From NCBI RefSeq assembly GCF_014799995.1, contig NZ_JAAVGY010000045.1, forward strand, positions 1 through 64,000: a stretch of DNA of 64,000 nucleotides, read 5' to 3'. The DNA comes from Helicobacter sp. (GTDB lineage: Bacteria; Campylobacterota; Campylobacteria; Campylobacterales; Helicobacteraceae). The notes beneath the pieces are model-generated. The model was not told where the DNA came from. It was given only the letters and a program-made list of their open reading frames with translations, and made no database searches. Numbering within the stretch: position 1 is the first letter of the stretch; each line of letters opens with the position of its first letter. The position numbers and the translations under genes are program-made. Of the stretch, positions 38,999 to 47,786 are shown in pieces.

Positions 38999-40128
38999 TA
39001 AACACCCCTTATCTTGGATTCTAAAGTATTTTTACCACCAACAAAATTAAAAAAATCGTATGCGCCCAAAATCTCATTAGAATATAAATATAAAAAGTGT
39101 GCTAAATACCAATTATAACGTATTTTTTTGTAAGTTTTAGGAGTAAAAAGCTGATGAAATCTAGGGGATAAAAACTGCGGCTTGAATCTCGTAGAAATTC
39201 CAGAGGCGCAAAAAAAATCAAGCAGAGGGAAGCAAGCCCCATCAATCTTAGCAGTAAAGTCAAACCACACAAGAGGTGTATCGCCAAGAGTTTTTAAGTC
39301 AGCTTTAAACTCTTGGTTATCTCTTTGAAAACTCGCAAGAGGGATACATTGCCCAAGTGTCAGAATCTTAAAGGTGCGCAAATCAAGCTTTTGTTCTTGT
39401 GCGATTCTAACGACTTTTGCTGCAATACTAATTAATAGAATCGTTCCTACGCTATGCGCACAGAAAATCAATTCATAGTTTTTGGTCTCTTGATTTTTTT
39501 GCAATGTTTTAACAATCACATCACTAAATTCATCTATCAGAAGTTGCGCCTCCGCAATCTCGCCTGTCGCATACTTGGCACAAAAAACATAAATATTTGA
39601 CAACCAAAAAACTGCAAGCTTCTGTCCTAGATACAAAATTATCTTTGTTGCAATCCATACACAAAGAAGCGCACAGGCAATTGCAACAAAAAGATTCCAC
39701 GATTGAATGGCTTCAAACAAATAAAAGATTCCGACAAAACTAAGTGCGTAACTCAAACAGAAATATAAAATCGGATACAATCCCGCAATTAATTGTGTCC
39801 TAGATTGTTTGGCAACATCTCTGATAACACCAGAGAGGACATAACATCTAAAAGAATAGATAAAATCCAACACAAAGTCAAATAAGTTTTTTGCCCAATA
39901 TTTCTTAACAACCTCGTCCCATTGCAAAAAATGATAATTCACTTGAGATTGTTCGCCAAAAATCACGCAATAAGGAATCTTATTCTCCTGATTACAAGGG
40001 GAAAGATTTAAATTTAATCCATTGAGATGGTTTTGCTTATAGAGATTCCGCTTCAAAAGCATATAATAGTAGCGATAACTACGTGGATCATAACCTGCGA
40101 GATAAAATACATCTTTTCTATTTTCCAT
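38998..40128 (-). CDS. membrane protein with alpha/beta-hydrolase-like motif
   Basis: A 376-residue protein with two to three central membrane segments (about 115-175) and a C-terminal domain containing FCAHSVGTILL, a nucleophile-elbow-like Ser motif. It probably corresponds to the integral membrane protein lying between kpsS and the P450 in C. jejuni. It overlaps the P450 gene by one base. Esterase or lipase activity is inferred only from the Ser motif. Confidence 0.6.
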   Translation of the reverse strand: MENRKDVFYLAGYDPRSYRYYYMLLKRNLYKQNHLNGLNLNLSPCNQENKIPYCVIFGEQSQVNYHFLQWDEVVKKYWAKNLFDFVLDFIYSFRCYVLSGVIRDVAKQSRTQLIAGLYPILYFCLSYALSFVGIFYLFEAIQSWNLFVAIACALLCVWIATKIILYLGQKLAVFWLSNIYVFCAKYATGEIAEAQLLIDEFSDVIVKTLQKNQETKNYELIFCAHSVGTILLISIAAKVVRIAQEQKLDLRTFKILTLGQCIPLASFQRDNQEFKADLKTLGDTPLVWFDFTAKIDGACFPLLDFFCASGISTRFKPQFLSPRFHQLFTPKTYKKIRYNWYLAHFLYLYSNEILGAYDFFNFVGGKNTLESKIRGV

Positions 40129-40229
40129 TCTGCTTTCTTAAACTAATCTTAACTTATTGATACTTTTTGCCTGAATTATAATCTTTAATGAATCAAGAAC
40201 ACCTAAAATAATCCAACTTCTCACCTTTT

Positions 40230-40907
40230 TTAAGATTCCTCTTTGTATTGTGAAATATCGGGCTGAAATTTGTAAATCTTGTTTTTCAAACGCACAAGCA
40301 AACCTGTATCAATCAGTTGGTGAAATGTTTTGACTACTGTGGGCTTGCTCACACCTACTTCCTGCACAATATCCTCATAAGAACCATAAAAAATATTTTC
40401 GCTATCGCTATGCTCAATGAGATACTTGATAATCTCAATTTTCTTACCACCAACAAACACAGAAATCGCATTCAAAAGAGCATTTTTAGCACGCAACTCA
40501 CTCGCTTGATATTTGGGCAAAGTTGCACGAAAAATTGTTTTTAATAATTCCTCTACATCAATTGGTTTTAAAATATATCCCTCTACTCTTAGCTCAATGC
40601 AATCTAGCAAATAACGCGTTTCTGTATGTGCGGTTACCACGATGACAGATAAATCCCAAAGCGGATTCTTACGAATCTCTCGGATTAGCTCTATACCATT
40701 AAGCTTGGGCATTAAAATATCTGTAATAATCAAATCAACATTTTCATTTTTTAGAATCTCTAAAGCCTCTTTCCCATTACGCGCAATGAGAAGCTTATCT
40801 ACATAATCCTCAAGCACCATAGAAGCAAATTTCAATATATCTTCTTCGTCTTCAACATAGAGAACTTTTAAATTTTTTAAAATCTTCTCATCATTTTTTG
40901 ACAGCAT
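40230..40907 (-). CDS. response regulator with winged-helix output
   Basis: A 225-residue regulator with an N-terminal receiver domain (DLIITDILMPKLNG phospho-acceptor near residue 57, VVTAHTE, GYILKPID). The C-terminal helix-turn-helix is EDIVQEVGVSKPTVVKTFHQL with a wing RLKNKIYKF, more like a CRP/MarR-type reader than OmpR or NarL. It lies 9 nt after its cognate kinase gene. Targets are unknown; the P450 and capsule genes lie nearby. Confidence 0.88.
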   Translation of the reverse strand: MLSKNDEKILKNLKVLYVEDEEDILKFASMVLEDYVDKLLIARNGKEALEILKNENVDLIITDILMPKLNGIELIREIRKNPLWDLSVIVVTAHTETRYLLDCIELRVEGYILKPIDVEELLKTIFRATLPKYQASELRAKNALLNAISVFVGGKKIEIIKYLIEHSDSENIFYGSYEDIVQEVGVSKPTVVKTFHQLIDTGLLVRLKNKIYKFQPDISQYKEES

Positions 40908-40916
40908 ACTCTCTCC

Positions 40917-42518
40917 TTACTCTTCACTTCTAAGTGGAATCGTGATGATAAATTGTGCCCCACAAGTGCCGTCTTTGACGGGACAATCTAGCATACATAC
41001 TTCTTCTTTGCATAAATTCAATTTATCATTATAGCGCACATTCCGCACTTCAATGCTACCTTGCATTTGTTTTTCTATAATTTGTTTGGACATATATAGC
41101 CCGATTCCTGTGCCGACTGATTTATGCTTGGTTGTGAAATAGGGTTCAAAAATCTTCTGAATATCCTCTAGTTTCACACCTCCCCCATTATCTGTAAAGA
41201 GAATCTTAACACAACCTTTAGATGAAAATTCTTTCATTGCTCCATCATTTTCCATACTGACGACAATATAAATCCTAGCAGGAGAAATCAAGCGGTCTTT
41301 TAAGACATCTTCAGAGTTTTTGATAAGATTCAAAATCACTTGTGAAAAGGCATTTTTATAGCCATAAAGCTCAATATGCTCTGGACAATCCACCGTAACG
41401 CTAATTTCATTTTGTTTCAAAAACGCATTGACGAGCGAAAGAGAATCTTGGATATTTTCCTTTAGGTTAAAGACTTCTTTGTCGCTAGAGGAATGGAAGA
41501 AGTTACGAAAATCCTCAATTGTTTGGGACATTGCCTTAGCAATTTTCAAGCCATCATTGACTTGCAAATCAATAAATTCTTGTGTTAGTTTTCCATTTTG
41601 GGACTTCACCTTAAATGTCTGAATCAACAACATCAGCGCATTTAAAGGCTGCCGCCACTGATGCGCAATATTGCCAATCATCTCTCCCATACTCGCAAGC
41701 CGTGCTTGCTGATACATAATTTGGTCTTTTTTACGGCTCTCAAGCACTTCTTGTTCTATTTTTTCTTGTAGAGAATTATTGAGATTCTGTAATTCCTTAG
41801 TCTTTTCTTGCACTCTTTTCTCCGACATTGCATACAGACTTTTGATATTGCGCAAAATCAAAAAACTAAGCAAAATTGTCGTGAGCATAATCAAGCACAT
41901 CATCACCAAAACGACTTTATGCACAACACTAAAGAGTGTATTATTGCGCTCTTTTTTAATCTCTATGAAACGCGAGCTTGCATCAATCATTCGTGAAATT
42001 TCTTGATTAAGATTCTCTGCACTCTGCTTGGAAATCTCCTCTTGATTGGGAATTTCTTGTATAACATTTTGTAACAAAACAAGATATTCATTAATCACGC
42101 TATTGAGATGATTAAGATTCTCTTTAAAATTAGATTTTTCGTACAAGTTTAGGTTTTCTTTGCCAAAAAGATAATAGATTTTTAACAAAAAATGCGTGAA
42201 ATAACTTTCGCTTAAAAGATTGCTCTGTAAGTTTTGATAATTCGTCCATTGCGTGATAATGGCTTCTTGAGTCTTTACAATCTCTCTTTCCTTACCCCTT
42301 ATTAATAATTCTTGGGCGTCATTGACACTTTTACGCAATCCCTCCAAGCTAATGAGGGATTGGCTATATTCAGCAAAAAGGACATCATAATCGTATTTTA
42401 AACTAAAATAATAGACATAGGAAACAACCGCCAAAGAAAGCAACCCTGAAGCAATATTAAACACCAATACGCGCGCTTTTGCCTCTAGTGTCGTCCCAAA
42501 AATCTTAAATATTTTCAA
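40917..42518 (-). CDS. membrane sensor histidine kinase with four-Cys insert
   Basis: Two membrane helices enclose a periplasmic sensor of about 160 residues, followed by a coiled coil. The phospho-acceptor box is IAHQWRQPL; the ATPase shows LIKNSEDV (N), FTDNGGGV (G1) and GTGIGLYMSK (G2). Between IEVRN and GAQFIITIPL an insert carries Cys-x4-Cys-x3-Cys-x6-Cys. The frame reaches a GTG at 42569; the TTG at 42518 has AGGATT upstream and is my preferred start. Confidence 0.87.
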   Translation of the reverse strand: MKIFKIFGTTLEAKARVLVFNIASGLLSLAVVSYVYYFSLKYDYDVLFAEYSQSLISLEGLRKSVNDAQELLIRGKEREIVKTQEAIITQWTNYQNLQSNLLSESYFTHFLLKIYYLFGKENLNLYEKSNFKENLNHLNSVINEYLVLLQNVIQEIPNQEEISKQSAENLNQEISRMIDASSRFIEIKKERNNTLFSVVHKVVLVMMCLIMLTTILLSFLILRNIKSLYAMSEKRVQEKTKELQNLNNSLQEKIEQEVLESRKKDQIMYQQARLASMGEMIGNIAHQWRQPLNALMLLIQTFKVKSQNGKLTQEFIDLQVNDGLKIAKAMSQTIEDFRNFFHSSSDKEVFNLKENIQDSLSLVNAFLKQNEISVTVDCPEHIELYGYKNAFSQVILNLIKNSEDVLKDRLISPARIYIVVSMENDGAMKEFSSKGCVKILFTDNGGGVKLEDIQKIFEPYFTTKHKSVGTGIGLYMSKQIIEKQMQGSIEVRNVRYNDKLNLCKEEVCMLDCPVKDGTCGAQFIITIPLRSEE

Positions 42519-42677
42519 ATATCTAATCCTAAAAAAACTTAAAGAATAATTTGTGCGACATTGTAACACTAATTTTTAGGATTCCATATAAAACGCCAAG
42601 CAAAAATCATTAAAACTCACAATTTGCAAAAAATTTCAACAAATCTTGCAAAATTTTTAGAATGGTTTTATATTAAA

Positions 42678-42699
42678 AAGATATGATTACAAATATCTT
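42678..42699 (+). promoter_or_regulatory. promoter and overlapping palindrome of the cytochrome c553 gene
   Basis: AAGATAT-N8-ATATCTT is a perfect 7-bp inverted repeat. Its left half contains TATGAT (42682-42687), a good -10 box about 33 nt before the ATG. The overlap suggests an operator, but the bound protein is unknown. Confidence 0.4.
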
Positions 42700-42719
42700 A
42701 ATCATAAAGGAGTTTAACT

Positions 42720-43040
42720 ATGAAAAAGATTTTACTAGGAATTGTATTAGCAGCTGGCTGTTTAATGGCAAGTGATGGTGCGGCAATTTATAAAAAATGT
42801 GTCGCGTGTCACGGAGCAAATGCTGAAAAAGTAGCTCCCGGAAGTAAAGGTGGTGTAACCATCGCTGGAATGCCAAAAGAAAGATTGGTAGAGCAACTCA
42901 ACGGCTATGCAGCAGGAACTGCGGATAATGGTGGTGCGAAAGCAATTATGTATGCAAACATGAAAAACTTTAAACTCACTGACGCAGATATTGATGCAGT
43001 AGCAGATTACATTTCTAAGCTTCCTGAAGCTAGCAAATAA
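42720..43040 (+). CDS. periplasmic cytochrome c553
   Basis: A 106-residue class I cytochrome c with a signal peptide ending near CLMAS. The haem site is YKKCVACHG (CxxCH), and the distal Met is probably in IMYANMKNF. This family carries electrons from the bc1 complex to the cbb3 oxidase in Helicobacter. AAAGGAG lies 6 nt before the ATG, and a terminator follows. Confidence 0.94.
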   Translation: MKKILLGIVLAAGCLMASDGAAIYKKCVACHGANAEKVAPGSKGGVTIAGMPKERLVEQLNGYAAGTADNGGAKAIMYANMKNFKLTDADIDAVADYISKLPEASK

Positions 43041-43070
43041 CCCTTTCCCTCTTGGAGAGGGGGTTTTCTT
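43041..43070 (+). terminator. terminator after cytochrome c553
   Basis: CCCTCT/AGAGGG stem (43047-43052/43056-43061) extended by flanking CC/GG, followed by TTTTCTT. Confidence 0.6.
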
Positions 43071-43072
43071 AG

Positions 43073-44149
43073 ATGCCTTATCTACAAATAGATTCTAAAA
43101 AGTTTCTACATAATTATCAAGTTATTTTAAATACTATCACCCCGAAAAACCCCGAAAAAATCGCTATTGTCCTAAAAGACAATGCCTATGGACATGGAAT
43201 CAAAGAAATTGCTGAACTCTCTAAACGCGTCAATATCACAAGTGCCTTTGTTAAAAATGCCCACGAAGCCTTATATGTCGCGCCCTTTTTTCATCACATT
43301 ACGATTCTATATCCCTATTCATTGCCTTACGATTCCTCTTTCAAAGAAGCACTGCAATCCCCCAAGATTTATTTCTCCGCATCAAGCGTAGAATCCCTAC
43401 AAAACTATCCAAAAAATACCAATATTGAACTCAAAGTCAATAGCGGAATGCACCGCAACGGAATCACAAAGGAAGAGCTTAACCAAGCGTTTCAAATCAT
43501 TAGCAAAAATCATTTGAATCTCAAGGGGATTTTCACGCATAATGGATTCGGTGATGATTTAGGTAGCGAATTTTACACACAAAATATGGAATTTTTGGCA
43601 ATCAAGCAAGAATCTTTGCGGCTTTGTGCGCATTATAAAATCCCCAAGCCACGATTCCACTCTTTAAATTCCTCTGGTGCTTTTCGCACTCAAGAAACAC
43701 AAAAACATTTACCACAAGAATTACAAGATGACCTCTTTCGCATTGGAATCGCATTCTATGGCTACTTATGCCAAGATTCTGCTTTTTTTACTCCAAACCT
43801 CCAACCCATTGCTGCACTTTTTGCGCAAAGAATCTCTACTTTGAATCTTAAAGCAGGCGCAAGAATTGGTTATAGCGGCACAAGTACTTTAAAAGACGAT
43901 AAGATAATCTCCACTTATGATATTGGCTATGGTGATGGATTGTTCCGAATCCACGAAGATATGGAGATTTTCAGCGCGGAAGGGTTTAAAATTCTGCCTC
44001 GTTCCTCTATGGATTGTATCAGCATAGAATCAGCACAAGAAGAAGTCTGTATTTTTAATGATGTGCGCCCATTAGCCCAAGCATTTCGGACGATTCCCTA
44101 TGAGATTCTCGTGCATTTGCACGCTTATATTCCTAAAGTCGTCATCTAA
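43073..44149 (+). CDS. alr: alanine racemase
   Basis: PLP enzyme giving D-alanine for peptidoglycan. The PLP lysine lies in VLKDNAYGHGI (about residue 37); the usual Ala after Lys is Asp here. MHRNGI, RIGYSG with the catalytic Tyr, and YDIGYGDGLFR are present. Its 358 residues match the family. It is convergent with the ThiD2-like gene. Confidence 0.94.
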   Translation: MPYLQIDSKKFLHNYQVILNTITPKNPEKIAIVLKDNAYGHGIKEIAELSKRVNITSAFVKNAHEALYVAPFFHHITILYPYSLPYDSSFKEALQSPKIYFSASSVESLQNYPKNTNIELKVNSGMHRNGITKEELNQAFQIISKNHLNLKGIFTHNGFGDDLGSEFYTQNMEFLAIKQESLRLCAHYKIPKPRFHSLNSSGAFRTQETQKHLPQELQDDLFRIGIAFYGYLCQDSAFFTPNLQPIAALFAQRISTLNLKAGARIGYSGTSTLKDDKIISTYDIGYGDGLFRIHEDMEIFSAEGFKILPRSSMDCISIESAQEEVCIFNDVRPLAQAFRTIPYEILVHLHAYIPKVVI

Positions 44150-44173
44150 CAAACTGGTATAAAAATAAAAAGA

Positions 44174-44605
44174 TTATTTGAAAATTTCTAAAAGCACTTG
44201 CTTCTCTAAATCATAAAGCCTATAACGAATCCCCTTAAATTTCTCACTCTCTTGAATGGAATCTAGCTTCAAAATCTCTTCAAGCACGCGGGCAGATTCT
44301 TGTGCGCGTTTAAAATTCGCAATAAAAACACTTTGGAGATTTTCACGATTTTGTTCCTCTTTGGTAGAGGGCTTTAAAACATCATTTTCGGAATCACGCG
44401 TATTGAGCAACTCCAAATAACATTCTAAAGAACATTGATGACGAAGTGTCTTGAGATCAAGCGCAAAGGATTGATGCTGGAATCCATAACGCAAAATATC
44501 CTCAACCACGCGAATCCCTTCGCGCAAGCGATTGAGGTTGGCATCTATAATGCGCAAACTGCGCAAAGGATAGCCTAGATTAGTCTCTGGAACTAAAGAT
44601 TCCAA
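44174..44605 (-). CDS. stand-alone ThiD2-like protein
   Basis: A 143-residue helical protein with RIIDANLNRLREGIRVVEDI and RAQESARVLEEIL, the signature of the ThiD2 domain usually fused to ThiE. ThiD2 proteins phosphorylate HMP-P but not HMP in thiamine synthesis. No other thi gene is nearby, so the role rests on family resemblance. It overlaps the BI-1 gene by 26 nt; a later start is possible. Confidence 0.7.
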   Translation of the reverse strand: MESLVPETNLGYPLRSLRIIDANLNRLREGIRVVEDILRYGFQHQSFALDLKTLRHQCSLECYLELLNTRDSENDVLKPSTKEEQNRENLQSVFIANFKRAQESARVLEEILKLDSIQESEKFKGIRYRLYDLEKQVLLEIFK

Positions 44606-45296
44606 GGAGTTGAAGCAAAGAAATGAATAAATTTAGAAAATCTAAATAGAGGCTAACAGCCGCCATTACAGGGCTATCATACAAACCGCGCACGATATTT
44701 TGTGTATCATAAGCGATAAAGATACTAAACAAAATTGCCCCCACTCCTGCTAAAGCGACTTGTAGAATCGGACTCCCCAAGAATAGATTAATCAAAGAGC
44801 CCACAACAACTATGATAAGTGCAATAAATAGCATTTTGCCCATACTTGCCAAATCTTTTTTTGTGCGCAAGGCAAAAATACTCATCACTCCAAAAATTGC
44901 GGTCGTAAGCAAAAATGCCTGCGCTACAATTGCTGCTCCACCTGGCAAGCCTAAGATTCTACTAAGAATCGGGGTTAAGGTTAAACCTGTTGTGAAAGTA
45001 AAAGCAAAAAGCAAGACTAAATTAATCCCTTCTTTTGCCCTAGCAAACATTAAGCCAAATAATAAAGCAAATTCTAAAATCACAAAACCGATGTAGTATT
45101 GTGAAACCAAATCTCCAAATGTAGAGATTCCGACATACGCTCCAACCGTTGCCGCAAGTAAAGAACCTGCAAAAAGCTGGTAAGTTTGCTTTACAAAACT
45201 AACAAGCGCAATATCACTTTGCTCAAAAGCTTGATTATTTGTATCCACTTGATAACCATCATAATTATTTAGGGGTTTTCTATCATATAATGACAT
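44580..45296 (-). CDS. BAX-inhibitor-1 family membrane protein
   Basis: YccA/YbhL-like protein of 238 residues with seven hydrophobic segments and the terminal ...SLYLDFLNLFISLLQLLGI... signature. Bacterial relatives act as pH-sensitive calcium leaks or FtsH modulators. The frame opens at 45359, but AAGGATT precedes the ATG at 45296, which gives the usual N-terminus. Confidence 0.92.
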   Translation of the reverse strand: MSLYDRKPLNNYDGYQVDTNNQAFEQSDIALVSFVKQTYQLFAGSLLAATVGAYVGISTFGDLVSQYYIGFVILEFALLFGLMFARAKEGINLVLLFAFTFTTGLTLTPILSRILGLPGGAAIVAQAFLLTTAIFGVMSIFALRTKKDLASMGKMLFIALIIVVVGSLINLFLGSPILQVALAGVGAILFSIFIAYDTQNIVRGLYDSPVMAAVSLYLDFLNLFISLLQLLGIFSSRD

Positions 45297-45329
45297 TGTG
45301 TAATCCTTGTATTTTAAATTAAACGCGGA

Positions 45330-45335
45330 ATTGTA
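45330..45335 (-). promoter_or_regulatory. -10 box for the BI-1 gene
   Basis: The minus strand reads TACAAT about 34 nt before the start codon, in the divergent spacer with gapA. Confidence 0.4.
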
Positions 45336-45368
45336 TCCAAAATTTATTGAGAATTGCATTAAATATGC

Positions 45369-45374
45369 TACAAT
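45369..45374 (+). promoter_or_regulatory. extended -10 box for gapA
   Basis: TGCTACAAT is an extended -10 element, 32 nt before the gapA ATG. Confidence 0.5.
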
Positions 45375-45405
45375 TTTGCCTTTATTAAATAATTATGGAA
45401 ACAAA

Positions 45406-46413
45406 ATGAAAAAAATTAAAATCTTCATTAATGGATTTGGCAGAATCGGACGTTGCATTGCGCGCGTTGCACTCTGTGAAATGCAAGATAAGATTGAAAT
45501 TGTCGGCATTAATGATATTGCAAATCCAGAAATTCTAAGCTATCTCTTAACACACGATTCTGTTCATCACAATACACAAATCCAGTGCGAAGAAAGAAAT
45601 CATTTGATTTTTAATGGCACAAAGATTCCTTTTTCACAGAGCAAAACACCACAAGAAATTGATATTTTAGGTGCAGAAGTTGTTATTGAAGCAAGTGGCT
45701 TATTTTTAACACAAAAAGAAGTAGAATCGCATTTGCAAAAGGGAGCTAAACGCGTGATTTTTTCTGCTCCTGCCAAAGATGACACCAAGACTTTTGTGCT
45801 AGGTGTAAATCACAAAGACTATCAAGGCGAGCAGATTATCTCTAATGCAAGCTGCACCACCAATGCGCTTGCTCCCGTTATAATGTTGCTTGATGAAGCT
45901 TTCGGCGTAGAAAAAGGAATCTTAACCACCATTCATAGTTATACCAACGACCAAAATCTTATTGATGCAGCACATCGTAAAAATGATTTTCGCCGCTCCC
46001 GCGCAGCCGCAGTCAATATCATTCCAACCACAACCGGAGCAGCCAAAGCATTGCATTTAGTCTTGCCCCAAATGAAGGACAAATTACACGGACATAGCGT
46101 GCGTGTGCCTGTACCCAATGTTTCTATGGTGGATTTAAATATTAACCTACTCAAAAACACCACCAAAGAAGAAATCAATGCAATTTTCAAAGAAGCAGCC
46201 ACTAATAAACTGCAAGGAATTTTGGGAATAGATACGCATTTCGGCGTTTCGCAAGACTTTATTGGTTGCCCTTTGAGTGGCATTGTAGCACTTGATTTAA
46301 CCTTTGTAGTTGGGGGAAATATGGCAAAAATTATGACTTGGTATGATAATGAATGGGGCTATTCGCACAGAATCTTGGAAATGGCGCACTACATTCTCAA
46401 GGATAGAATTTGA
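45406..46413 (+). CDS. gapA: glyceraldehyde-3-phosphate dehydrogenase
   Basis: NAD(P)-dependent glycolytic/gluconeogenic enzyme. The protein starts KIFINGFGRIGR (Rossmann loop), has SNASCTTNALAP with the catalytic Cys, and ends with WYDNEWGYSHR. The frame opens 99 nt upstream, but the family start is the ATG at 45406, giving 335 residues. csd4 starts at its stop codon. Confidence 0.96.
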   Translation: MKKIKIFINGFGRIGRCIARVALCEMQDKIEIVGINDIANPEILSYLLTHDSVHHNTQIQCEERNHLIFNGTKIPFSQSKTPQEIDILGAEVVIEASGLFLTQKEVESHLQKGAKRVIFSAPAKDDTKTFVLGVNHKDYQGEQIISNASCTTNALAPVIMLLDEAFGVEKGILTTIHSYTNDQNLIDAAHRKNDFRRSRAAAVNIIPTTTGAAKALHLVLPQMKDKLHGHSVRVPVPNVSMVDLNINLLKNTTKEEINAIFKEAATNKLQGILGIDTHFGVSQDFIGCPLSGIVALDLTFVVGGNMAKIMTWYDNEWGYSHRILEMAHYILKDRI

Positions 46414-47765
46414 AAAGCATAAAAACTTTAATTTGTCTTTTGCTTGGCGTATGCTTATTAAATGGAATCGCAATGGCAAAAAAACAAAAAGCCAACATAA
46501 CAATAAAGGAAACTACTCCTAAAAAAAATACCCCCTTTGATATTTACGAATTAAAAGGCAAACAAGATGGAATCACATTATTAGTCATTGGAGGAATCCA
46601 CGGAGATGAGCCGGGTGGATTCTTTGCCCCTGCGCTATTAATGGACTTTTATCAAATCACGAAAGGCAAAGTGATTGTCGTGCCAAATTTGAATCCAGAT
46701 AGTATTTTAGCCTTTAGACGCGGGGTTTATAAAGATATGAATCGCAAGTTCGCAGTTATTAAACGCAATGACCCAGACTTCGACAATGTCCAAACTATCA
46801 AAGAGCTTATCACGAATAAAGAAGTAGATTTTATCATTAATCTACACGATGGGCACGGGTTCTATCGGGAAAAATGGGAAAATTCTATTTTCAACCCTAA
46901 AGCTTGGGGGCAAACTTATGTGATTGACCAAAAGACTTTAGACAATGTGCCTTTTGGGGATTTAGATTCCATTGCCAAGCAAATAGAATCCAAGCTAAAC
47001 CAACGTTTGCACTATGATTTTCACACCTTTGGTGTGCGCAACACAGAAACAAGAATCAAAGACGAAGAGCAGCAAAACTCCCTTACATTTTTTGCTATCA
47101 CGCATTTAAAACCCGCTCTAGCAATCGAAACGAGTAAAAATATCACGGAATTACCCCTTAAAACACTCTATCAACTAAGCTCCATTGAAGCATTAATGGA
47201 AATTTTGGGCATTAAGTTTGAAAAAAAGATTGAATTAAACTTGGAAAATGTCACACAAAAGGTTAATGACTTTGGCAGCTTAAAAATCAATCATAATGTT
47301 ACATTAGATTTAAGCGGAATCCGAAGCATTATCAATTTCGCACCACTTTTATCACAGAATAATGTCTTTGACTTCACCCACCCATTAGGACGCGTCAAAA
47401 AAGTCAAGGAGGGATATGAAGTTTATATCGGGCACAAACGAATCAGCCTTTTAAAACCTGATGTTTTCCCTATGCAATGCAGTTTGCAAACCACAGGAAT
47501 AGAGCTAGATGGCAAAAAGGTAGAAGCAAACTTCGGCGAGACTTTGGATTTCCAACAAGATTTCTTGGTGCGCAAGCAAGAGGGAGTGCGCATTAATGTC
47601 ATCGGCTACTCCAAAAAGGGCGTCATTAGTGAGCACGATATTTTAATCAATAAAACGAACATTGACAAAAGATATTCCCTAGACAAAGCACATAGCATCT
47701 TCCGTGTAGAAGTCTATCAGGGCAAAAATTTCTGCGGTATGATTAACTTACGCACCAAAGAATAA
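46410..47765 (+). CDS. csd4: Csd4/Pgp1-type peptidoglycan DL-carboxypeptidase
   Basis: Periplasmic M14-like carboxypeptidase of 451 residues that trims muropeptide tripeptides to dipeptides and sets helical cell shape. The signal peptide ends near AMAKK. The zinc motif is GGIHGDEPGG (HxxE) with the third ligand in INLHDGHGF; H. pylori Csd4 has Gln in place of the first His. It starts at a TTG overlapping the gapA stop by 4 nt. Confidence 0.9.
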   Translation: MKSIKTLICLLLGVCLLNGIAMAKKQKANITIKETTPKKNTPFDIYELKGKQDGITLLVIGGIHGDEPGGFFAPALLMDFYQITKGKVIVVPNLNPDSILAFRRGVYKDMNRKFAVIKRNDPDFDNVQTIKELITNKEVDFIINLHDGHGFYREKWENSIFNPKAWGQTYVIDQKTLDNVPFGDLDSIAKQIESKLNQRLHYDFHTFGVRNTETRIKDEEQQNSLTFFAITHLKPALAIETSKNITELPLKTLYQLSSIEALMEILGIKFEKKIELNLENVTQKVNDFGSLKINHNVTLDLSGIRSIINFAPLLSQNNVFDFTHPLGRVKKVKEGYEVYIGHKRISLLKPDVFPMQCSLQTTGIELDGKKVEANFGETLDFQQDFLVRKQEGVRINVIGYSKKGVISEHDILINKTNIDKRYSLDKAHSIFRVEVYQGKNFCGMINLRTKE

Positions 47766-47786
47766 ATCTGCATTGGAGAATCACAA

